Part shown: one piece after another, positions 47,975 through 62,858 of the stretch
Numbering within the stretch: position 1 is the stretch's first letter
Layout of the letters: each line of letters begins with the position of its first letter
Source of the DNA: Sisyra terminalis
Taxonomy: Eukaryota > Arthropoda > Insecta > Neuroptera > Sisyridae
Length of the DNA: 64,000 nt
Direction: 5' to 3'
NCBI GenBank assembly: GCA_958496175.1
Contig: OY292276.1
Location: 17,936,001-18,000,000 of the forward strand
The notes under the pieces: model-generated
What the model was told of the DNA's origin: nothing
Seen by the model: only the letters and a program-made list of their open reading frames with translations
Databases searched by the model: none
Position numbers and translations under genes: made by a program

Positions 47975-49968
47975 CTTTGGGCTTAGTTAGTCTTAGTTTT
48001 TGGCCTTAATTAACTCTTAATTAATTACATTAATTAAAAGTTAATAGTTCCTTTATTAAGTATATCAAATTGATTACCAGTTGGCTTAAATTGTATATTT
48101 GTTTTATCCCAACAATTGTGTGCAATCTGAACATGTCGCAATGATATTTGACAGATTTTCCTCCAAAATTTTTCCGACCAATTTTCGTTGAATACTCTGA
48201 AAATATTTAAACGACCGCTTCTCTATGAAACATCCGGAAAATCTGTCAAATTTCTCAGGTCCTTCATCGTTTGTTTTTGACAAACCAAAAATTTAATTTA
48301 ATAGCATTATTTTAAAATATATAAGTAAAACATTGAAAATTTAACTTGTTTTTCGACGGATGTTGTATATCATTATATGATGCGAATATTATCGACCTTA
48401 AAAACTACAAACGACACTAAGAGATATTATAAGTCATAAAGATTATAAATGCATCATTGCAATCGAAAAAAATTCTAGAACATTTTCTAGAATAACATGT
48501 TCGAACTCGAATTTTTGACTATAGCTTTCGCTTCTCAACTTTTGGCTATAAAAAAATATGCCTATATATAAATCGTGATAAATAATCGAAATAATTTTAA
48601 TTTTCTAAATATAATAGAGACATATCCACTCAATTGTGAAAATTTTTCGAAAAAAATTATTACGTTTTTATATCCTTCCTCATTTTTTGAGTAGGGCAGA
48701 AGGGGCGGATTATTATTATTTAATAACGGTTTATAAAATACAATGACATTTTTACCAAGTTAACTTAAGGACAAATACAATTTCTCTTAATTAAACTAAG
48801 TGTTTAATTTTTTCAAATTATTTTGAGAAAAAGAAAATTTATTATTTTTTTTTCTTTTGTAAATTCCAATCAGAAAATTACAACTCCTATTATACCTACA
48901 ATTAGTATACATATATAAAGAATATCATTTTAAAAATAATAAACACGGAACAGCATTGTCACACGGTAATCCTAGTTGCATAACTTTAAGATTTAATAAA
49001 ATTTCACGGTGCGTTTGAGGGACTTTTGTTTCCATATAAAAGGGTAAATTTCTATAACGGTTGTTAAGAGAAGATATTCCTCTGTTTCCTCTTAATATTC
49101 CTACGAAAAAATTTTTGTTCTGTGTGTAGGCAAACAATTAAAATTCCACCCCAAAGCTGCAGTATATATCATATTCAACAGATATATCATACTAAATGAT
49201 AAATCATTACATGAATGAAAATATTCTTATGAAAAAAAGTTAGAATAAAACAATCAAAATGTAATTAAATGTCAGTTCGCTTTAATTCTTATCAAGAAAA
49301 ATAATTAAAATCATTTTTTTGACAAAAAAAAAAGTAATATACTTTTCTTCTTTTTATTATAATTTTATGAATAATTTTAGAAGAAAATTTAGGTCTCTGG
49401 TTTTAGATAAACAAATTTCCAAATTTTCAAATTACAAAATATATAATTTTAAATGTTTTAAGAAATTATCAAATAGGTTTAGTTTACTATATAACTACTA
49501 TAAAAGCATATTGTAGTTTATATGCTTTTGCATTACTGAATCGTAGTCTATTATCTATGATATTAGACTATGATATAGGACAACTAGATAAAATCCAGGA
49601 AATCCGTTAGTAATAGAATGCAAATCAATTATTACTTAATTAAAAGTGTGTATGGTTAATTTTTGACTTTTGCATTAAAATTATAATCATATGCAACACA
49701 AATTCTTCAATTATCCTTGCGGAAAGAACTTAGATATATATATACATATTATTATACCTACAATTATTCTGAAAAACACAAACTTAAAAAAATAGTCATA
49801 TTTGTGTAAATGTGAACTTTTTTTGTATATTTCTAATTTTAAAAAATCACAATTGATATTGCATAGTTGTTCAGAATATAATTTCATTTTAAATAATGAA
49901 TAAATTGCATTTAAAATATCTTACGTACTATATAAAATTGAATTTCAAAAAATAGAAGTTCAGTATAA
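47975..49968. other. Intergenic, AT-rich
   Basis: Between the third linker-histone-like gene and DYNC2I1. Contains a 70-codon minus-strand frame (48925-49137) that I do not recognise and do not call a gene. Confidence 0.45.
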
Positions 49969-52900
49969 TCACAATACATTGATATAATGAATAAAATGTT
50001 TTAACTCTTGGCTTAATGCGATTTTTGTTGTGAAATCGAACTCCGGTTGTAATTTATGTATTTCAACTCGACCATCTTCAAATGCTAAAATCTAAAATTA
50101 ATAATAAATTTATTAGTAGAAGTTAAATATAATTTAACCAATGTTACAATAATAATAAAGTACCATATAATTGTGTTTTTTCTTCGAAAACGGTAAAAGT
50201 TTCAATGCGACTATATTATTGTTTAATGGAATCGAATAAACTGGATATAAATCGCTAAATTCTAAATCCCAAATATGTAAATTATTTCCGCAGTCGACTG
50301 CATAAATGTGACATGGTTTCGTTTGTGACCATTGCAATATTTTTAAGCCATTGTAATCAAAATCACTGTCTTCAGTACCATATAAAGTGGTTAAAGCTTT
50401 TTCATGCTTTAATGAGTGTAGTCGTATACTACTATCCTTACAACCAACCAAAAAGTAGGAATAACCATATGGAAAAGTTGAAATGCACACTGTAGGGGAG
50501 TCATTTTCTGCAAAGAGAAATTACACATATTGAAACACAAATAGTTAATTAATATATAGCTCAAGATGCGTATATAAAGTTAAAGATTTCTTCTCACAAA
50601 TATTTTATATATTTCATATTTATAAAAGTTTTATTTTTTAAATTAACAAATTGTAATAATTATTATATTTATTTCGAAAGTTTGACAGTTTCAAGCCAGC
50701 TAAAGTTTGATAGCTATTTACGCTAATTTTGGAGCTTAGTTATAAACCTTTTGCTGTTGGTCTTCCCGTAGCGGTGACATTTTTAAATCGTTGTAGGAAT
50801 CGATGATCCCGTAACAGGAACCTTCGACAATCGCAAAAATCTTATCAATGTTAAAAAGTTTAATTTTTTTCGCTTTTTAGGTTTCTTTTTTGGAAAACCT
50901 TTCAAGACGATATCTTGAACTAAGAACCTTTTTTAATGAGTCAATTAATGAAATTTAGTAATTCTAAAATAAATTATAGAACAGTACACTTTTTGGAGAG
51001 CTGTATATTAAAAACATAGTTAATGTCTTAATGTTAAATAGACAAAATAGACACAAATTCGGCACTATTTTCATTTTCAATTAAACTAAATTAATTTTTA
51101 TATTCTTCTTAGAGTACCAAAGAAAAATAATTCCACCCTAAAACATTTAACCAAAGCTATGCACCATATGCATCGTAATGCAATTGTTGTATAGAAGATT
51201 AAAAAGTATTTTTTTCCTTGGAATGGCTTAATGATAGTAGATTTTATAGTTATTACAGTATTAAGTAATAGAAAAGAAAGGCTTTACAAAGGTAATTTAT
51301 AGTTAATTGAAAAAAATACAAAAATATTACCGTTATTTGAAGTATAACATTTTGGTATTACTTTCGATCCATCAGCTAGACAATGAATTATAAAACCAGA
51401 GTTTGTTGATATAAGTAAGTGATTTGGTAATACACTATCCAATTGTAAATCGTAGCATTCTAAATCAAAGTTCAATTCAGGAAGCACATCTTTCAATGAA
51501 ACCGTTATGCTAGCGACAAGTCTCACTTTACCCCAATGGGCCAGACTTTGATCAGATGATGTATGTTTGGAATTTACTCTTAATATACTCCAAATCACAA
51601 TTGTTCCACTTTCGCTCAATGAACATACCTAAAATTATAATGAAAACAAACTTTTGATTAAATTTTTATGCATAAATTTAAGTCAGTAAAAAAGCTAAGT
51701 AAATGAAATTATAAATAACCCAGTGAATGCGGTATAATATTTGAAAGACCCAAAAATCACATTCCACATAAAAATGCTATATAAATTTTATGGAAATAAA
51801 ATAAAAACTAACAAAAAATGGAAGTTTTAAATGATTTTTCTCTTAATTTAAAATTTTAATCACATAACAGTTGTTCCAATAAAATAGTATTATGTCTTAT
51901 GGTGTTAAGAAGTTTTAGGAAAGATTTATTTAAGCTTTATAAAATAATTTTTATAATTATTCATTCTCATTTTACAATTCAATATTTAGAAATAGCATAT
52001 AAATAAAATCAAACCAACAAACCAATTTGATCTTTGAAAAATTGGAAAACATATTTAATAAGAATGAAGCCTATTAAGACATAAGATGATAATCTACCAA
52101 AGCTTATTCGTTTTAAGTATTATAAAGGTTATTTAAGAATCATCGGTATATTTACTTAGACATGCAATGTGCAATGCACTGATCTGTATAATATATATAC
52201 ATATCAATGGTGTAATGTAAGAAATTAATTCAAAGTTGCAACATTACAATAAGGTTTATTGTAAACTTCATTGATTGTAAGGCAGCCAAATAATAAGCAA
52301 AGTTAGCAATAATACATATTTTATTGGACCTCCGTTATTGTAAAAACAACAATTGAGCTTTTCAAACTATTCAACAGATTCCTGAAAATTTTTCGACTTT
52401 TGAGGTTGTTGATTACGAATCTAATTACGTCTTTAAAATAATGGATATTTTTTATGTTTCTACAAAAATCTTGGTAAAATAAAGCGTTAGACTATTTTTC
52501 TGAGATTAAATTTCAATTTGCATAATATTTTCAAGAAAATATCTATCAAATATGTCGAATAATAATTGTTAAAAAAGGAAGAATTTTACCTGAGATGGTG
52601 AAACATGTAAAGCAGCTAAAAATTTTCCAGAGTCATCACCTCTTTTTAAATTTTTAATTGCAACAAGTTTAGTGTTTTCTTTTTTGCAATCCGCTTGTGT
52701 GATATAGGTCGGGGATCGTAAAATCCATCTTTGCTTTTCTTCATCTAGAATACTCATGTGGTTTATCGTTGGTTCTGATAAATCCCAAGCACATACTGAT
52801 CCATTTTCCATACCAGCTATAATTAAACTATTAAAGTTATTTTCGAAACAACAAGTCGTTATTTCATCTGAACCAAGCAATACATGTTGCGGGATATTTG

Positions 52901-54858
52901 GTTCTTGTAAATTCCAAATACAAATAATTGGACGTAATGCAATTCCCTCTTCATCTGCTATAAAATTTATGTTCCGTTTTTCATGAACAGTCAAAATCTG
53001 AGTTTTTGATTTTTCTGAGTATTCGATACATTTCACAGATCGCATTGTCAAGAACGATATTTCATTAATTCCTAATATCGTGTATTCAGCAGAAAACGGC
53101 CAATCTCTCTCTTCAGGCTTTATCCAACTGATGTTTTTGATACTTTTTTCTTTTAAAATTTGCTTTATAATCTTTTCTTTTTTTTGTAAAAATATTTCTA
53201 ATCGATTACTATTATATTTACTTAAATTTCGCCATTCATTTACGTAGTTAATGCTACTTTCTTCATCGTCCCCAACGCCTAAGCTAGTTTTAGTTAGTCG
53301 TACTAAGTCTTCATTGTTGTGAAAATTTGTAATTAAATCAACTGGAAATTGAGTCCATTTATTTTTTGTGTCAATTTCTTCAGTTTGAACTTCTTCGTCT
53401 AAATTATCATCGTTTGTTTGACAATAGTTTTGAACGGTACCTCCTCTACCATAACTCAACATAAAAATTTCATAAGGCACTGGGAAAAGCTCCAACAAAG
53501 GCACGTACATCGAATCTAAAGTAATCATACTCAGTATTTCTTGACCCCTTTTTTTGGTTTGTTCCAAAGTTTTTTGCTTCTGCTCTTTTTTACGAGCTGC
53601 TGCAAAATTAATAAACATCGACGATTTCGATTCTTCTTCAAATCCCTCATCAGAAAACATTCCGTCCTGATTTGCAATTAATTTTTGTTCTAAATTTGAA
53701 TTTTCTCGTTCAATCGCTTCCTTGATTCCATGCAAAACAGAAGGAATTCGTTTTGGGTCACGTAAATCATAATTACCGGAATCGAGTTTCCGTTCCTCCT
53801 CAGTGCCACCTGATGAAACACGTTTTTGTGTAGCAAATGATTCTTGAGATTCGTCGGCAGTTTTGCTATTTTCACAAGAGGATTTCGATGATGAAGTGGT
53901 TGGTTCTGATGTATCTGAAGATGAACATTGTTCAAAATCGGATTCATACGAATCGAAATCATCTTCATAATCGTAATTGTCGGTTACGGTTTCTGCAGAA
54001 CTAAGAGTTTTGCTTTTTTCTTTTATTACTTCTTTATAATTGTTTGAAGGTTTTTTAAATTCATGAGTTGAAATGATTGACCGTTTAGCTAAACTTGTTT
54101 CTGAAGATGAAGAGTTTACAATTGGACCTTTAACAATTTTTATTTCACTTGGACTAAGAGTTCTGCTTCTTGAACGAGGTGTTAACATTTTTTTATCTCC
54201 ATCATCCATTTTTCGTGAACGATCTTTCCGAATTAGATTGTTAGAGTTGGTTTGTTTTTCTAATAATTCACGAGCTTTCAGAGCTTTGATTTCCTTTTCC
54301 TTATCAGCATACTTTTTTGGGAAATACTTTGATGTCGTTACTCGACTACTTAAGCTATCGATTGCTTTAGATTTCATTTCCGGTTTCTTTTTAACAGTTT
54401 CTCTAGACGACGTGGGGGTAAGTGGTTGTGAAAGACGTATATTTGATTTACTACTAGATAATATATTAGACGTTGATTTCGATGCAGTGCCTTTTATTGT
54501 TGTATTTTGTCTATTTAATGCTGGTGGCCTACTTGAAAGTGGAATTTTCTGTTCTTTTATTACAGTCGCTTCTCTTTTCCGATTAATTAATCTATCGCGA
54601 CTTAGATCGCGCGTTTTAGCTAAGCCCAAACTTGGTTCTTCGTATTTACTACGAGTAGAATGGAGCACATTCTTACTATGTCCCTATTAATAAAAATAAT
54701 TAACTTAATTCAATAAAATGTCAATATTTTAATTTCGTGCAATATTTGATGAATGCTTCAATAGTTTGTTGAAAATAAAGTGCATTTAGAAAAGCGGTGA
54801 TAAATTTATGTGCTGAAAATTGTAAAAGTACCTTTGAATTTTGCATTTTATTGGACAT
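49969..54858 (-). CDS. DYNC2I1: Cytoplasmic dynein 2 intermediate chain 1 (WDR60), five exons
   Basis: This is an intermediate chain of the dynein-2 motor that drives retrograde intraflagellar transport in cilia. Exons 54858-54832, 54683-52590, 51628-51331, 50507-50164 and 50091-49969 join in frame to 961 residues (human about 1066). The N-terminal half is low-complexity and charged, with an acidic patch YDYEDDFDSYESDFE (about 245-260). Conserved landmarks follow: QKTLEQTKKRGQEIL, the VQTEEIDTKNKWTQFP motif (human QTEEIETREVWTQ), and then WD-repeat segments ICIWNLQEP, GSVCAWDLSEP, SGTIVIWSILR, FLVGCKDSSIRLHSL and LHIWDLEFSDLYP. Exon 1 encodes only nine residues (MSNKMQNSK); it is supported by an ATG, a GTACTT donor and perfect phase, but is the least certain part. 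Presence of this gene implies cilia, in insects found in sensory neurons and sperm. Confidence 0.93.
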
Positions 54859-57490
54859 TATTCACATTTTCGAATTGATCATATTTCCTGATACCAATTC
54901 ATATTCAGTTCGTGTAGTGTTGATTTTTCCAACAAAACTATTTCTAGTAACCAGTTTAGCAACTGTGTTGTTTGGAATACCCCTAGCTAATATATATTTT
55001 ACATAACGGAATCAAGTGATATCGAACCTACACCCTCGCTACTCGCACCCTTCTTTTGAATTCTTCAATAAACACACCTGTTATTGTGTACAGGGTGCCC
55101 TAGAAACACTGATGTTTGGCTTATTAAAAATTTGGAGTAAAATTAATAATTAAAAATTATAAGAAATTTTGGAGTATATTTCATCCAGATTTGGATTTAA
55201 AGAGAAAATATTTTTTCTTTTAATGTTATTAATAAGCTCTTAAAGATAACTACTTTTTGACCGATACTTATAAAATGGAATGATTGTCTCTTTTAGTTTA
55301 GAACCATTTAGTTTGGAACCATAAGTGAAATCAGAATAACATATTGATACAACTATTTAGATTAGACTTGTTTGTAACCTTTATACTTTTCTTTGGCGAA
55401 ACACTAAGATGTACCTGAAAACAAAATATTATTGAAATCGATAAGCCTGTTCTGAAATTGTACGATAGAAATCAAGTAGAAAAATATTTACGTTTAATTT
55501 TATCGACCTTTGTCCCCTAATGATAATTATTGTGAGCAAAATTAGCTTAATTCCAGGCTGGTGGGAAATTGAAAGGAATTATATGTTATCTCAACTAGTG
55601 GTATGAGATAATATTGTAAAAGCTTGAAGGCCAAAATGTATGAAAAAGGTATATTCAAAGGTGCCAATAATGGATTCGGAAAGAGGTGTTAATGTATTTA
55701 TAATTGACAACAAATAATAAATACCTTAAACTGGTTTTCTTAATGATGGATTTATACCTGCCACATTCTCTCATTCGCATTTTGGGCTTCAAACTTGTAC
55801 TATATTATTTCATATCAACAGTTGAATTTAGGACTGTATGCATTCCACTTTAGCTTACAATTAAACTGGTTCCATAAAGTGGAATCCATACTGACAAAAA
55901 CCATAACAAAAATGAATAGTATTTCAATTTTCATTTTATATCTTATTATTTGGTAATCTATTTAAAGTAATTATAATAAATGCATATCTATATTTGAAAT
56001 TTAAAAAAAGGCTAAACATATAGAATTTTCTAAACAAATAAGAGTAGTTATTTACATGTTTTATATGATTTTTATATGATTTATAAATTGTTTTATACCA
56101 AACCTAAGTTACGATGATACTAATTAATTTTTTTAAAACTTATATTTTCGAAGTTTATATTGTGATTTGATAAAGCTAGATATACTTAAGTCTCTTTGTC
56201 AAAATGGGGGGACTGTATAAACGGATTATAAGTAAGCGAATAATGGGCGTATCACATATTTAGTTTTACGGGTTCAATTAATATATAAAACTCCTGGAAT
56301 TCTTATCAATCACAAAAAAATAAACCCATTACAACGAAATTTAAAACTACTGCCAACTACTGCTATAAGACAGTTTTGTTTGTAATAGTAAATCCATATT
56401 TGTAATCCATTTCAACTTAGTCCCGTATGTAAAAATTTGACGATAAATTTTAGGGTATTGCAATACAAAAGTTAGATAATAGTTGCCTATACTACAAGAG
56501 TATTCACAGGAAATGAGTCAAATATAGAAAGACAGATACAGATTTATTAATAATTCGAAAACAAATGTTGTATGGTTGTATTATAGTGTATTTTAGAGTA
56601 GCAAATTCATATTTGTAACCTATTCAATTTCTAATACAGCTCAACATGTAAAAAATTTGCGACAAATTTTAGGGTACCGCTTTACTACAACTAGAGACTA
56701 GTTGCCTATACAACAAAAGTATTTATAAAAAATGAGCTAAATACAGATTTAGTAACAAAATGTTGTAATGTAGCATACTTTTATAAAACAAAATCTTTTC
56801 AATTTAAATATTTAAGAAAAAAGGCAAATGCTATCTGATATCTTTAACTTTTAAGAAACGTATAATACCAACATGCACTAAATTAAAATTCTGGAGAAAA
56901 TAGAAAAAAGCTGTAAATAGTATACTTACTATTGCTTATAATATAATTTTACTGGAACTTTATTTATAAGAGTAACTGTTTTTTTTTCAATCTCACTCTA
57001 TATTGAATAAATTCAATATAAACTACCCATTAAGATTTAAGTAAATACTAAAATGGTCTTCAAACACGTTCAATATAATATTTATTTTTATTAAGTTATA
57101 CATATTATATAAATTTATTGATTTTCAGTTTCATTTCTAACGAACAAAGAAATACATTGTAAACATCATGTAAATAAAATAGATAATTATAAAAAATAAA
57201 ATCCGATATTACCTATATGTAAATAAAAGGTTTTTAAATTCCTTGTGAGTTGGCACAACAAAATCTGATCCATCCATCAAATTAAATTAAATGTAACAAT
57301 ATATTTGCATTAAATATTTTCACATATTTTTGTAGATATTTGTGAAAAAAAATATAAGTAATAATAATTCGATTGAAAAATATAACAACAATCTTACCTA
57401 TATCCCCGTTTTTTTTTAAACTCACAAAACTATATAAAACGTAGATTTGTCTTCTGGATATATTTAACATAATAACAAAGTTAATAATTA
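54859..57490. other. Intergenic, AT-rich
   Basis: Holds the DYNC2I1 promoter and TRAPPC10 3' UTR. The only structure seen is the tandem duplication at 56385-56780. Confidence 0.5.
56385..56780. repeat. Diverged tandem duplication, period about 225 bp
   Basis: Two direct copies share TATTTGTAA, ACAAATTTTAGGGTA-like, TAGTTGCCTATAC and AAATGAG blocks in the same order (first copy about 56387-56575, second about 56608-56775). No coding frame. Confidence 0.55.
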
Positions 57491-60400
57491 TTAAATAATG
57501 TTTGATTCTGTAGCGGCAGGAATTACGTGAACTTGTTGAGCTTTACTATAATTATACACTTGACCAGCACTGAATGGTTCTAAACGTGGATGTATGTTCA
57601 TTTCAATTTTTCGTGATTTCTCTGCAAATAATATCAATAAATCCATGTATATATTTTTAATTAAACACTTTCCAAACCTGTAATAATGTTTTCAGCTGGT
57701 ATGTATTTTGATAATCGAATAAGGGGTAATGGCATATGACCATGACTAAGAGGCATAACATCTAAAGTAACAGTTTGCGGTTCATCACTATCTAAAGCTA
57801 CAACACCTGCAGTTCTTCCACATACAGCCCACATACTTTGATCGGCCAAAACCTCATACATTAATGAACCTTCATAAGTAATATTAACACGACTAACGGA
57901 TAATCGAAGCTGGCACATTGTACCCGATCGACAAAATTCATTTCCTTTCGACGGTTCAACACTTGAACGAACAATAAATAAAGTCTAAAATAAAAAAAAT
58001 AAAAATTATTTCTAAAATTAAAATTATTTCATGTAATTTTTACTTTATAATTTTGTATATCGAAGTTGAATTGATATTTAGTAACAGGGCCATCTTCATG
58101 AAGCAAATGTCCATCTTTCAAAACAGTAAAATGAATATTAAACTCGAATTCAATAGGATCTGTTTTTTCGGCATCATCAATTTCCATTTCCCACATAAAT
58201 GATACATTTAACGAGTTGCTTACAACCTTAAAAAATAATTTAATGACTAGGGAAATATGTTTACGTAATCTTTCAATTTACCAATGGTTGTCCCTTCATT
58301 ACATTCAGACTTTTTAATGTTATAGATTCACATTCAAGTTGAGGATCCCTCAATAATACCCGATGTGATGTTAATCCAGTTACGGTTACTTGAATAAATT
58401 TTCGTACATGAGCAGTATGCAATCGCCAGGAAGTCTTAAATAATGGTGTAAAATGCAAAGGAACAACTTGCTCATCATTTTTCCATGAGCAAAGGATTTC
58501 AATTTTTTGTTCTAATGGCTTTTCGTCCTTTTTTGATCCTAGTTCACATATAACTACTAATTCAAATGTGACGGTTTCAAAAGGATTTATTTGAGGTAAT
58601 GTTAGTATAATATCTCTGGAAAAAGTTTCTTCAACTTTATTGTCAGCCTGTTTTAAAAATAAACCCTTAGAACCACGAAGTTTAACGGTTGAATCCTAAA
58701 AAATCAAAGATTTTATTTTATAAGTAAAGCCACAAAAATTAGAACAGGGAACTGGAACTAAAGTATTAAAAATATATAGAATTGTCTATTTAACTTAAGA
58801 AAATCCAATATTTTAAAGCCCTACGTGCATTACACTTAAGTAAAACGATCAAATGAAAGTATTTGAACGCTGGAAGGTAAAGTATGATATTTATGTGATA
58901 TATAATTATAAGAAAATAAGCAAAATAAAGAACGTATTTTTATCAAAATTCAGCTTATTTAAGAAATAATTATTAACTAACTTACTTTTTCAATTAAAAA
59001 GCTTCCATTTTTAATAATTAATTGAAGACATTGTTCAAATCCGGCAGTTAATTCAGATGTGACCTGATCGAGTCGAATTACTGGTTCTTGTCGAATGACA
59101 CTGAATCCGATAGCAGGAATTAATTCGCTTAATGTAAACTGTATACTTTCAACGGTCAATATAAGTTTTTCTAATTTGTGCAATCCAGCCGAAACAGCTT
59201 TCCAAACAAATTTAATAGAATTTGAGCCAGGTTTCAACGAAATGTTTAACGATTCCAACACAATACATTCTACATTTTCATTCGGCTGATCATCTTGAAT
59301 CGGTCGCATTTCTTTTTCCGCTACTTTGCACGCCACATTTGCTGATTCAATTTGACCATCTTGTTTTCGATCAATAGTGATTCGTAAACATGCAGGTCTA
59401 GCTTGTGCTTGCATTTCTCGATATGTACATGAAGATTTAAGCTTAATTTTATTTCCACCAGATACGGTGATTATTGATAATGTAGCACGATCACACCAGA
59501 CTTCTCTTGGAAAATTATTTTCTACTATAATGTCTACGTTAATTATACTATCTTGCATTATAATTTCACTATCGCCTTTAATAGAAATATTGAAAATTTT
59601 AAACGCATCACTGAAATTCGTAACTAATGGTTTTGTTTCTTTCGGTAATTGTTTTATTGTATTGATCATTTCATCAAAATAAAAATTACGAACTAATAAC
59701 TCCAATTCCGGAGCACTAGCAATTGCGACACAGGCAAAAATAAATCGCTCACAATCGAGATTTTTGTAGCAACAAGCCGCTAATTCTATATGTGTTTGAG
59801 CGACTAAATCTTTCCATTTTTCGCCCTCAAACATCCGTAAAGCATCGGTCAAAAATACAATCGCTATAGTTATTTGACCTTGCAAAATATAAAATGATGC
59901 AAGTTCAATGCCTATACGTTTGGCCGATCGTTTACGTCCAATATGTTTGTACGTTCCCATCGCTAGTTCTGCAAGTTCCTAGAAATACATAAAACAAAAA
60001 TAAAATCTTTAAACTTAAAATAAATCGAAGAAAAATACCAAGTAATGCTTATTATATGCTTCTTTAGAACATAAAGCTTCTTTTAGTTTATCAGTTGGTG
60101 TTTGATTGTCTGTAGTACCAGGACAATCTCCCATTCCAGCAGATAAACCAACTACGATATGTAATTGTTCAGAAGTCGGTTTGTCACTGCTAAAAAGTCC
60201 ACAAAGTTGTCCTAATGCACGCAATTTTTCCATTGCATACACTAATATATCGGCGGTATATAGCGAATAAGCTTCAACTTGTTCACTTTCACTAAATTTA
60301 TTGCATATTTGCAAGACTTCTAAACAGGCCAGGAGAATCCAACAATTTATCGCACCCGAAGGGTAAGAAATTTCTAATAAACTTAATTCTCTCACAGTTG

Positions 60401-62266
60401 TATGTAAAAAAGGTAAACATCTTTGTGCAATCTATAAAAAATATATAATAAGTCGTATATACAAATTTTTTAAAGAATATTTTTACCTCCCAAGGTCGAG
60501 ATAGTAAAATTAACATTCCGGCCTGTCGAGAGTATAAATATGAACGGAATTCCAACAATGGGGCTTGTCCGTTACCTAAGACTGCGGAACGTTGTTCTCG
60601 TGTTAAGGGTCTTCCGAGCACCAATTGATGCCATTGTTCTATAGATTTTTGGAAACGGGATAACCAATCGGCTGTTTCTCCCATATGAGCATTCACAATA
60701 AATTGGCTAAATAAAGCATCCAATTCATCATATTGTACAAGCGCTTCATCGTAAAGACCAAGCATTTCCAAGACTAAAGCTAGTTCTTCCTAAAATTACA
60801 ATCCATAACATAAAGAGCACAACTTTCAAAATCTACAAAAATTCTCGAACTTGTAATAAGAAATATTGACAAAAGTCCCACGAGGGTTGGTTTCTTTTTT
60901 CGCGTTGTTCTCGAATGTGTTCTTCTAATTGAGTTAAGGCTCGACTATATGCACTTAGTAGCAATACTCGAATACGGGACACTAATCCTCGCCATGATTC
61001 TGCATTACTAAACTCAGCACGCATCGGATTTATAACTGACAAACATCGGTCTCCTATAAAAAAATTTGTAAAATAAATCATACAGGAAAAAATGATAATC
61101 TTAAAAATTGGAGCTTCAAATCAAAATAGCTCTAATTTTTATAGATATTTGGAGAGATTTCTGGCACTTTCGTAACAATTTCAAGAACTATTGTAACAAT
61201 TTTGAATAATAGCAGAAGAAAGGAGAGGCAGCGTTTGAAAATCTCTCAACCCCAGCGAATTAAAAATGTACAAAAATTTAATGGCGCCTGATTTACGTAT
61301 ACTTTGGACTTGCATATATTTATGGGACTATATATTTTTGATTCGCAAGTGTTGAGAATCTCTTTATCACTGCTTTGAAGTTAAGCACCGACTGTAACCT
61401 TGTTTTGGAGCAAAATCAGCACGAATTTTGTCAAGAACTGTAGCTCGTGGCAATAGTTTATTGGCTCGTTTTACATCATAAGTTTCCACAACAACAATCA
61501 TCCAATCTACAATATTTTTTTGGTTGAGTTCCTTCAGCCATGCTTCTAGGTCATCTCGAACGTTTAATTTGTAAGCATCTGTGTCCTAAATAAAAAAAAA
61601 AAAACTTTTCTATAATTTATCCATATTAAGTAGTTGTCTATTAATCAAATTATTTGAATGAAAAAATCATTTTATGTTTAAACACATATCTTTATCATAA
61701 CATATCTCAGAAACAATTCTTTCTTTTAAAAGTAACATAAAAATTTGGTTTTAATTCCTCTTATTAATATTATTATATAATGTCTATTTGTCTAATGGCA
61801 AAATAAAGAGCTTACACTGATAATGTTCTTTGATAAAAACCATAAAGTATTTATAAAAATAACAAGTAAAAAATTTAAAACTATCTGTGACCTATTAATA
61901 AAAACTTACTGCACATTCTGTCCAGTATATATGTAATATTGGTTGCCTTATTAAATCCCAATTTCCTTCGTGGGGTAAAGCACTAACACTAAATGGAACA
62001 AACGAAGCACCCACACGAACAGAACGAGTAGGTCGTCCCAATGGTCGACGCCAATCACAAGTTTCCTGGGGTATCGCCTGGACAAGAACCCCGTCCAATC
62101 CACCCCATAATGCTAAATCTCCAGCACCTATAAAATGATAGTAAAATAAGTATACTTTCGTTAAAAGGGATAAATAATTGAAATTTCATTTACAGGTTAT
62201 AATTGGTTTGTTGTCAATAACAAAACTTTCACTATCGCTATCATCATTACTATTCATCTTATGCAT
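57491..62266 (-). CDS. TRAPPC10: TRAPP complex subunit 10, eleven exons
   Basis: TRAPPC10 is a TRAPPII-specific subunit of the Rab GEF complex acting at the Golgi and recycling endosomes. Exons: 62266-62194, 62127-61910, 61585-61399, 61053-60851, 60789-60487, 60431-60039, 59978-58986, 58695-58282, 58226-58044, 57984-57678, 57621-57491; the sum is 3405 bases, exactly 1134 residues plus stop (human about 1259). Matches along the length include NKPIITCAGDLALWGG, LHIYWTECA, DALVQ-type EALVQYDELDALFSQF, EFRSYLYSRQ, KLKEALCSKEAYNKHYL, YKHIGRKRSAKRIG, LMYEVLADQSMWAVCGR and the C-terminal block beginning PRLEPFSAGQVYN. Exon 4 uses a weak donor (GTTCGA), but protein alignment across it (YFLLQ/EELALVLEM) supports it. 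The gene is divergent from NCAPD2. Confidence 0.95.
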
Positions 62267-62858
62267 TGAAATAGTTAATAGAAAAATAGTTTCAATCCTT
62301 TTTTGTATTTACATTTCAAAATGACACAAGTGCTAAGTTGTCAAAAACCAGCTGATTTTAGTACTAAAAATTATAAATTCAAAAGTTTCTAGAAGACTAT
62401 GTCATGCGCAGTAAACAGAATTTGGTTTAAATTTCAAATATAACACGACTTCGTACCAACTACATATAATAAAACAAATTTCATAGATTCATTAACTATT
62501 TAATATTATTAATAATTTATAATGTAATATTTCAACATTCAGTTTGCTTTTTTATTTTTTTATTTCGTTAGTGATCATAGTATTGATTAATTCTACTTTA
62601 AAATTATTATTTTTTTATAATTATATTTTCCAAGTTGGTAAAATAATCAATCGCGCTTTGGAGGGGGCCCAAGCGATTTTTGGTGGCTTTCTAAATTGAA
62701 ATAACGGATTTTATGTGACATAAACAAAAACGATTGCTTTTTGTAATCCTTTTTATTTTTCTACTTTTTTTGTTTTCTTTCATTATTACTTATATATCAA
62801 CATAATTTAATCGTTTTAACCATTGACTTGCTTGTACGGGAGTTTTATTGTTTTTAAA
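62267..62858. promoter_or_regulatory. Bidirectional promoter region between TRAPPC10 and NCAPD2
   Basis: 592 bases separate the two divergent start codons and must hold both 5' UTRs and promoters. It is AT-rich apart from a short GC-rich patch near 62655-62680 (ggagggggcccaagcg). No TATA box position was obvious. Confidence 0.5.

Noticed and set aside
48925..49137. 70-codon minus-strand frame
   Set aside because: Somewhat codon-like but not recognised; no flanking exon found.
54073..54690. 205-codon plus-strand frame
   Set aside because: It is the antisense of the DYNC2I1 coding exon; the minus-strand protein has clear homology.
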